Source: Cephalotus follicularis
Taxonomy: Eukaryota > Streptophyta > Magnoliopsida > Oxalidales > Cephalotaceae
Direction of reading: 5' to 3'
Assembly (NCBI GenBank): GCA_001972305.1
Contig: BDDD01000041.1
Coordinates: 186,001-250,000, forward strand
DNA length: 64,000 bases
In this document: positions 56,197 through 64,000 of the stretch, one piece after another
How the letters are laid out: each line of letters begins with the position of its first letter
Numbering within the stretch: the stretch's first letter is position 1
Position numbers and translations under genes: made by a program
The notes under the pieces: model-generated
The model's database searches: none
What the model saw: the letters and a program-made list of their open reading frames with translations, nothing else
What the model was told of the DNA's origin: nothing

Positions 56197-56629
56197 TGTT
56201 GATGTCGAAATCAACAACACAACAGTTCTCTACATGTAGAAGTTTGATTTGTAGAGGAAAACGCGTCTAATGCTCCGAGGATGATGTAGGAATTGTGTTT
56301 TATGATCGTCCCTACACACAATAAGCAAACTAAACGAATGTGTAGGAGGTTTTACTCCTCGGGGACTCTCCGATGCTTAAGTCAGATAGTGACAGAGAAG
56401 AAACAATAAGGTAATTTAAGTTTATAATTGACCGACCTGTGTATAATGTTCCGTTGTGGTATTCATAAGATTACCTGGATATAACTACCTCCCTACAATC
56501 TGCTTGCATTATGGAGATGATTTTTGTACTCCTAAGAAACGACCGAAAATCTCGTTCATTTTCCTATTTGGCATCGAGACGTTATATTGTGCGTTATCAT
56601 TTTAGATTGTAAATAGCCCAACCATATCA
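56197..56629 (-). repeat. 5' LTR of Gypsy-2
   Basis: On the plus strand it runs tgttgatgtcgaaatcaac to gcccaaccatatca, flanked on the right by attat. It aligns with 38233-38746 at roughly 90%. The hairpin-like motif aggaggttttactcctcggg is at about 56344-56364. Confidence 0.85.
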
Positions 56630-56634
56630 ATTAT

Positions 56635-56963
56635 CTTTACTTTAAACCTTTTTCTAACAAAATTTTCTTATATAATAATAAAATCTAAATAATAAAATAA
56701 GAATATGATAATAATTTTATTTTAAATATTTTATTTTCTCTTCTTTTCTTATCATCCCTCCAAACATAAACCCAAATTCTTTTCTTTTCTCTTCCCCGAT
56801 AAACATTCAAATACAATGACTTGTTTTCTCTCTTTAATCATTTATGTTCTCTTTTCTTCTTTCTTCGCTTTTACTTAAAAATTCCCAAATATACCCGACC
56901 CAAACAAACTCAATTGGTGGAATATATGATAGTCAGTCACCCTGACAAGTCAGGAAAGTTAGA
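56635..56963 (+). promoter_or_regulatory. Proximal promoter and 5' leader region of the WDR5-type gene
   Basis: About 330 AT- and pyrimidine-rich bases separate the Gypsy-2 edge from the ATG at 56964. CT-rich tracts (ttttctcttcttttctt, ttctcttttcttctttc) are seen. No clear TATA box. The region is the right half of a MITE-like sequence split by Gypsy-2. Confidence 0.4.
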
Positions 56964-59210
<2,247 letters not shown>

Positions 59211-59488
59211 GACATAGTCTTACACAATTTATTTATGCTTAAAGAATTTTTAAAGTTTTCAGTCTCGCCACGTGCAAACATATGACCTTTCTAGCTAACG
59301 AAAGAGTGTTCTGATGGTCTACTGGGATTTACACTCCGTCTGTCCTACCACCCCAATTCTCTAACTGCTAGAATATGATCTATCATGGAACTTAATCGAC
59401 AGGCACCCTACCTAGACGTTTAGAAACTTTGACAATAAAATTTGATTAATATGAATAAATGCTTAGGTTTTTTAGCTCTGATACCATT
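59211..59488. other. Intergenic, possible LTR-element leader remnant
   Basis: Contains agctctgataccatt (about 59474-59488), the reverse complement of a plant Met-tRNA primer site, directly next to the LTR-like block at 59489. No coding region seen. Confidence 0.45.
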
Positions 59489-60210
59489 TGGAGTACGAAT
59501 GCACGAGATAATTTAAGTAAAGATAAGTAACATATAAAGTGATAAAAGTAAGGCAGAATTAAGAACGATAAAAAGAAATGTAAAGAGATAAATTGCATAA
59601 AATAAATGACTGAATTGGAAATAATATTTATAGTGACTGGAATTATATAAATGACTGTAATTGAAATACTTATTTTAAATGATTGAAATAAAAGTTAATT
59701 GAATTGCAACAATTGATATGAAGAAGTTAATCGGAAAAGATTCCACACTTAACCGGCGGTAAACTGCATCGGTAGAGGGATCTTCTCAATACTTGAAGTA
59801 AATAACTTAAAAAGTTTAAGCTGTCACACTGTCAGGCGGATAAATCGATCATGTCGATGGATCTTAAACAAAATGGATTAATTGAAATACTGAATGAAAA
59901 TTAGCTTCCTCCACTCTGTCAGGCGGATAAACCGACCATTTTGATGGAAAAGTTAAATTAAATCTTTTTGCCTTAATTCAAAGAATCTTACCGGAACAGT
60001 AGCCGGTAAACTCAATGAATAGTGGCTAAGTAGATGAAAAGTTATCGGAAAATAATGGCAAAATTGGAAACCACCAAAGATTTTTGTCTCCCACTGATAA
60101 AACAATTATAGTGGAGGAAGTTAATTTTCATTCAGTACTTCAATTAATCAATTTTATTGGAGGACGGTTCCTGAATTATATAAATGGCAAGTGTCTACAC
60201 TCGTGCTCCA
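59489..60210 (-). repeat. Probable LTR remnant, minus strand
   Basis: Read on the minus strand it starts tggagcacgagtgtagac, ends cgtgcattcgtactcca (TG...CA) and is followed by aatggtatcagagc, a standard primer site. Inside, an inverted repeat of about 40 bp (attaattgaaatactgaatg...cttcctccact at 59878-59917 against 60113-60151) surrounds a short-repeat region with tgtcaggcggataaa twice. No partner LTR in the window. Confidence 0.5.
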
Positions 60211-60212
60211 AA

Positions 60213-60215
<3 letters not shown>

Positions 60216-60250
<35 letters not shown>
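60216..60250. repeat. (TA)n microsatellite
   Basis: An uninterrupted run of about 17 TA units. Confidence 0.95.
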
Positions 60251-60252
<2 letters not shown>

Positions 60253-60697
60253 GAAAAAGTAATATTTTCGTGTCGGTTTCGGATCCATGACTCTAATACC
60301 TGGAACCGATCCGGGTCTTATAAATTGGTACCGGAATCAGTTCAGACCCAAATTTCAAAAAATATCATTCCGTCGATACAATTCTGGTTCGGTTCCTTGA
60401 GGGTATGGTTCTAATTGCCATTCTTATTAAAATGTCATACAATCCTCAACATTATAATAAAGCATTGTGTAATATAAAGCATCATTTTTAAGTGCTCTTG
60501 TGTTCAGTCTTTCTTTCTTACCAAGATCGTGCTAGAAAGTACTTTGGGGGGTTAAGACTTATTTAGTAAACTCATAAGGGGAAGTTGTGCTAGTAAGTAA
60601 TTTGGGGTTAAGGCTATTTCATCTTTTTACCATGATAGTCTTGATGACATCGGACAGGCTCCTAAATTTATTTTCCAGTTGATCTTGAGCATGAAAT
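60251..60697. other. Intergenic; possible MITE end
   Basis: The stretch 60270-60420 is rich in ggaaccg, ggtaccgg and cggttcc words in both orientations, typical of a decayed hAT-like MITE. No gene seen. Confidence 0.4.
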
Positions 60698-62929
60698 GTA
60701 AGCCCCGAGTTATAGATGTCCGTATTGTTTGTATTTATATGGTATTATATTGATGGATGACATGATATATATATGATATTATGGTATTTTCCTTTTTAAG
60801 ACTGTTTATGGGTAGTGTGGGTTCAGTCGAGTCTAGGGAAAGTTTATGGGTTTTTCACCAAAAGGAGTCTATATATAGATAAGTAACTCTCTTTCTTTCT
60901 CATTTTCATTCTCCTTTCCATTACTAGAGAGATAGTGAGAGGGGGAGTTAGAGAGAGAGTGGTCAGAATCTGCCAAGGAAAGAGTCATTGAATTCGTGGC
61001 AGAGTTTGGAACTTGAAAGAATGATCAGAACAAAGATTCAACAGCAAAATCCTTCCAGATCTTCATCTCAACAGTTTTGTGATAGGTTCTACATATATGT
61101 TTTGAATTAATGCATATTGATGGAATTAAATGATTATAGGGTTATGGATTGATATATACATGCTAGATGGATGAGTTAGGGTAATTGATATGGTTAATAA
61201 CGGATTAAAATGGAAATCAGAGAGAGATTAGTGAATTTGGGGCATTTTGCCCAATCTTCGTTCTCTCTCTTGATTATGAGTGAGTGGGTATGGCTCTAAG
61301 GGTTTAAAGATGTTCTCAACTTACAATTGATCATTGGAGCTTATAGCTTCTTTTGGATCAAGTTTTAAATGGATTAAATGGGGTTTAAATAGATTTGAAT
61401 GGATTTTCTAATGGTAAAACGAAGCTGCTGTCACGCTTAAGCGTCGACGCCTTCGATATAACTGTCGACGCTTTAAGGCCTTTGAATTGTCAATGCTTTT
61501 GTTAAGCTGTCGACGCTTTTAGAAGAGCTGGAAAACCGTCGATGCTTTGCAGCCTTAATAGTCGACGCTTTTCCTAAACAGACGGCACTTTATGCCTTGT
61601 TTTTATATTAATTGCAATGTTTTCAACCCCCTTTTAACCCCAAACTCTTTTATCTTCAAATGGGTTCTATAGGAAGCCTCCCTAAGGCCGTGTAACCTAT
61701 GTGAACCATCTTTTAACACAATTGATCTTCAAAACAACCTTCAAAATGACTTTCAATGAGGTTTTCAATAAATGGCTAGAACCATTCAATTAGGATGGTT
61801 TGGACGCGAATTTCTTACTTGGATCTTTTCTCCATTGTTTTATTAACTTCGGTAGGGACCAAAAAATGGCTATTGAATGGTATATTTATGAAAAATGGTT
61901 TTGGATGGATAGATCTCACGTGATCCTTTATGGTTAGGTCTCTATCCTTTAAATGGTTATATAGTTATGGTCTAATGGATTGACATAGTTTGAGACTTGA
62001 CGAGATAACCAATTCCTAATCTTCATTCCGTCATGAAGGTTAGGGGTGTTAGACCACATGACATGAAAGTTGAATGGGCCTATAGGAACCCACTTTATGG
62101 GTGAACCTACTGGAGATACTGCATTCTAGATGGACCTATAGGAATGTATTAAATAGACTAAGAGAAATATGGTTATGGCTAAAACCTTTGGGGACTAGCA
62201 TTATGGTATGGGTAGGTGGTCAGTGTTATCTCGATTCCACTATGTTATCTCAGGTCAGAGAGGCAGAGTGATACTTACACATTATTGATTGCTTGTAGCT
62301 ATGGACGGCTATGGATTGTCTTATGGAGTGTTTGTAGACCTAGAGTGTATGGATGGTAGATTTTATGGTTATGACTCGTTAAGTATGCCACCACTTAGGG
62401 ACGGTTGATGTATTAACGTTGTCCACATTTGACATTCATGCATTTCACATTCCATGCATATACCTGTATATATATATGTTCATTTCATTGCATATATTAT
62501 TGCCTACATAGCCGTGTTTGGCTGACCTATTCTCGAAATGGGCACACCTCTAGGGACGAGTGCTGAGGATACCTCGAAGTGAGTCGAACAGGACATTCAA
62601 GGTAGGACTTCCAATAGCAGCTCAGTTTCTACTTATATCTACCTTGTATAAGATTTGTTGTATAAGATCTGCTTGTATAAGAGTTGTATTTTAGCTGTAT
62701 CGACCTGCCGGCTTGTGGCAGTGCTCCAAACATGTATTGAGTATGATGTGGTATGACCTTTGTATTTGTTTATACAAATATTTGTATGGTTGATTTCTGT
62801 TGTATGTTTGATGGATAAAATTTTAATTTATAGCATATTTTGGATATTATGCTATGTGTATGGATGGATCGTATGGGCGGTTTGTCAAGTATCGGATTGT
62901 GGTGTTCTCTTGTGGTTCGAGGCGTATCA
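60698..62929 (+). repeat. 5' LTR of the right-edge Gypsy element
   Basis: 2.2 kb. Near its end the text gacctgccggcttgtggcag (about 62703) matches gacctgccaacttgtggcag in the solo LTR at about 28646, marking a related lineage. It contains an array of gtcgacgctt repeats at 61430-61595. Confidence 0.75.
61430..61595. repeat. Array of gtcgacgctt repeats in the LTR leader
   Basis: acgcttaagcgtcgacgcc, ctgtcgacgctttaagg, ctgtcgacgcttttag, ccgtcgatgctttg and agtcgacgcttttcc follow one another. The words are self-complementary around gtcgac and cttaag. Downstream of the TATA box, so they would be in the RNA leader. Confidence 0.8.
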
Positions 62930-63191
62930 GTTGAGTGATATTAGAGCCTACTATAAGTTAGTTATGCTAGGATAAGATCTTTGGCTATTGGAATTAAGAG
63001 TTATGGATAAGATAGTTATTGTTTCAGTTTTTTTGGAACTATGGTTGAGATAAGTGGACATCTAACATTTTCTCTTATATAAGGTAGATATAGAAGGTTG
63101 ACGTGGAGGAACAGCTAGAAGAGCCAAAGGTGGGTCGTCGACTAGACGCACCAGAGCTAACAGGGGCATTGAAGAACCAGAAGAAAGTAAT

Positions 63192-64000
63192 GTGACACCA
63201 GATGTGGAATTTGTTGCACCCGTTCAAGAAGAGCCAAGGGATTTCCTAAAGGAGATGTATGTCACTATGGCTCATATGGATGAGCTCTTGCAGCGCCAAG
63301 TGGTTGCATCAGGTCAAGCTGCAGTTGCTAGAACAGCTGAACGTGCAGAAACAACAAAGAGACCAACTGATCGTACTACATGCAGGGAGGATCCTTTAAT
63401 TAGTTTCTTGAAGCTAAATCCTCCAACTTTTATAGGAAATTCTGATGTTGTTGCCTATGAGAGATGGTTAATGCAAATGGACAAAATCTTCATGTTCTTG
63501 GAGTTTTCAGACCTACAGAAGCTCGTTTTTGTCACTTATATGCTACAATGTGAGGTAGAGCATTGGTGGAGGATGGTGGATTCTTCTTGGGAAGAGTCAG
63601 GGATAGTGAGGTCTTGGGATTTATTTGTCACAAAGTTCAATGAGAAGTATTATCCCGAGACTGAGATTGACAAGAAAGAGGTCGAGTTCCTTGGTTTAGT
63701 GCAAGGCAGTATGATTGTGCCCTAATATGAGGCTATGTTCATTGAATTAGCCAGGATTGCTCCTCACATGGTTAGCATTGAAGCAAGAAAAGCCATGAAG
63801 TTTTTTATTGGGCTCATACCAGATATCAGACAGAAATTAGTGCCACTACGGTTGAGATCTTTATTTGAGTTGGCTAATAGAGTTAGAGAGCTTGAGTCTG
63901 TGGCTGAAGAACTGCGCATCTTGAGGATTCATGCTGGTAGCAGTAGGCGTGCTTCTTCTGATTGGCAGTCAGGGAGGAGTTCTGGGAGCAGTAACAAGTT
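63192..64000 (+). pseudogene. gag: Gag region of the right-edge Gypsy element
   Basis: Retrotrans_gag text: LISFLKLNPPTFIGNSDVVA, YERWLMQMDKIFMFLEFSDL, VTYMLQCEVEHWWRMV and LFVTKFNEKYYPETEIDKKE, continuing with LARIAPHMVSIEARKAMKFF and IGLIPDIRQKL to the window end. These are typical of chromovirus gag proteins. Fossil, incomplete at the window edge. Confidence 0.8.

Larger units (their letters stand above)
38233..56629 (-). mobile_element. Ty3/Gypsy Tat-type element, minus strand, with nested insertions (Gypsy-2)
   Basis: LTRs at 56197-56629 (5' end on the minus strand) and 38233-38746, flanked by attat. The primer-site complement cacaaacggcgccaac is at 56180-56196. Parts on the minus strand: gag about 56155-54370, protease about 54350-53950, RT about 53600-52750, RNase H about 52740-52300, a second RNase H-like region about 51450-51060, integrase about 51050-49850. 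An antisense (plus-strand) gene lies near the 3' end, as in Gypsy-1. It contains Copia-2 (40503-48420) and a MITE (51510-52217); without them it is about 9.8 kb. The LTRs differ at roughly 10% of positions by eye, so it is old. Broken at many places. Confidence 0.88.
60698..64000 (+). mobile_element. Ty3/Gypsy chromovirus-like element, left part (runs off the window)
   Basis: 5' LTR at 60698-62929 (tgtaagccccgag to gttcgaggcgtatca), then a weakly conserved primer site (gtgatattagagcc) and a gag region from about 63190 to the window end. The LTR has a TATA box (ctatatatag, about 60869-60878). The right part and age cannot be judged. The visible coding part looks broken. Confidence 0.8.

Overview
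The window looks like an intergenic-rich stretch of a flowering-plant (probably dicot) nuclear genome. The background is AT-rich. The genes have GT-AG introns and there are many LTR retrotransposons with plant-type primer-binding sites, plus a CACTA transposon, MITE-like fold-back repeats and a hAT-type MITE. Two host genes are recognisable: a protein phosphatase 2C gene (exons at about 14874-15898 and 25271-25550), and a WDR5-type WD40 gene (56964-58121, two exons, 314 residues).

Layout. 1-5109: AT-rich intergenic DNA with two fold-back repeats, a 2-base N gap and an old Copia-type LTR relic. 5115-13440: a young, GC-rich Ty3/Gypsy element of Tat type, with 5-bp target duplications (ctatt), gag-PR-RT-RNase H on the plus strand and a long antisense gene on the minus strand. 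14874-25550: the PP2C gene, split inside an exon by a Ty1/Copia element (15899-25265, duplication acaaa); the left LTR of that element holds a further solo LTR (16236-18816). 25650-28850: a 3.2-kb solo LTR (duplication ggata). About 29210-32330: remains of a CACTA transposon (tnp2 and a second gene, minus strand). 34136-34896: a solo Tat-type LTR. 35945-37104: an inverted copy of the WDR5 3' end and downstream DNA. 38233-56629: an older Tat-type Gypsy element on the minus strand (duplication attat) that contains a nested Copia element (40503-48420) and a hAT-type MITE (51510-52217). 56964-58121: the WDR5-type gene. 59489-60210: an LTR remnant. 60698-64000: the left part of a chromovirus-like Gypsy element that runs off the window.

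Most notable observation. Both Tat-type elements carry an antisense gene with a Transposase_28-like ('putative gypsy type transposon') region. Its predicted N-terminus copies the histone H3 tail: ARTKQT in one element and ARVKQTARKTT in the other, against ARTKQTARKST in H3. The second element sits about 335 bp upstream of a WDR5-type gene, a family whose human member binds exactly this H3 tail. The mimicry can be read from the sequence; any functional link is speculation.

Other structure worth attention. A roughly 99% identical inverted duplication involves the WDR5 3' end. Arrays of short self-complementary repeats lie in the leader regions of three unrelated LTR elements. A hairpin-like motif is shared by the three Tat-type LTR families. 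LTR divergences agree with the nesting order. All divergence figures are eye counts.
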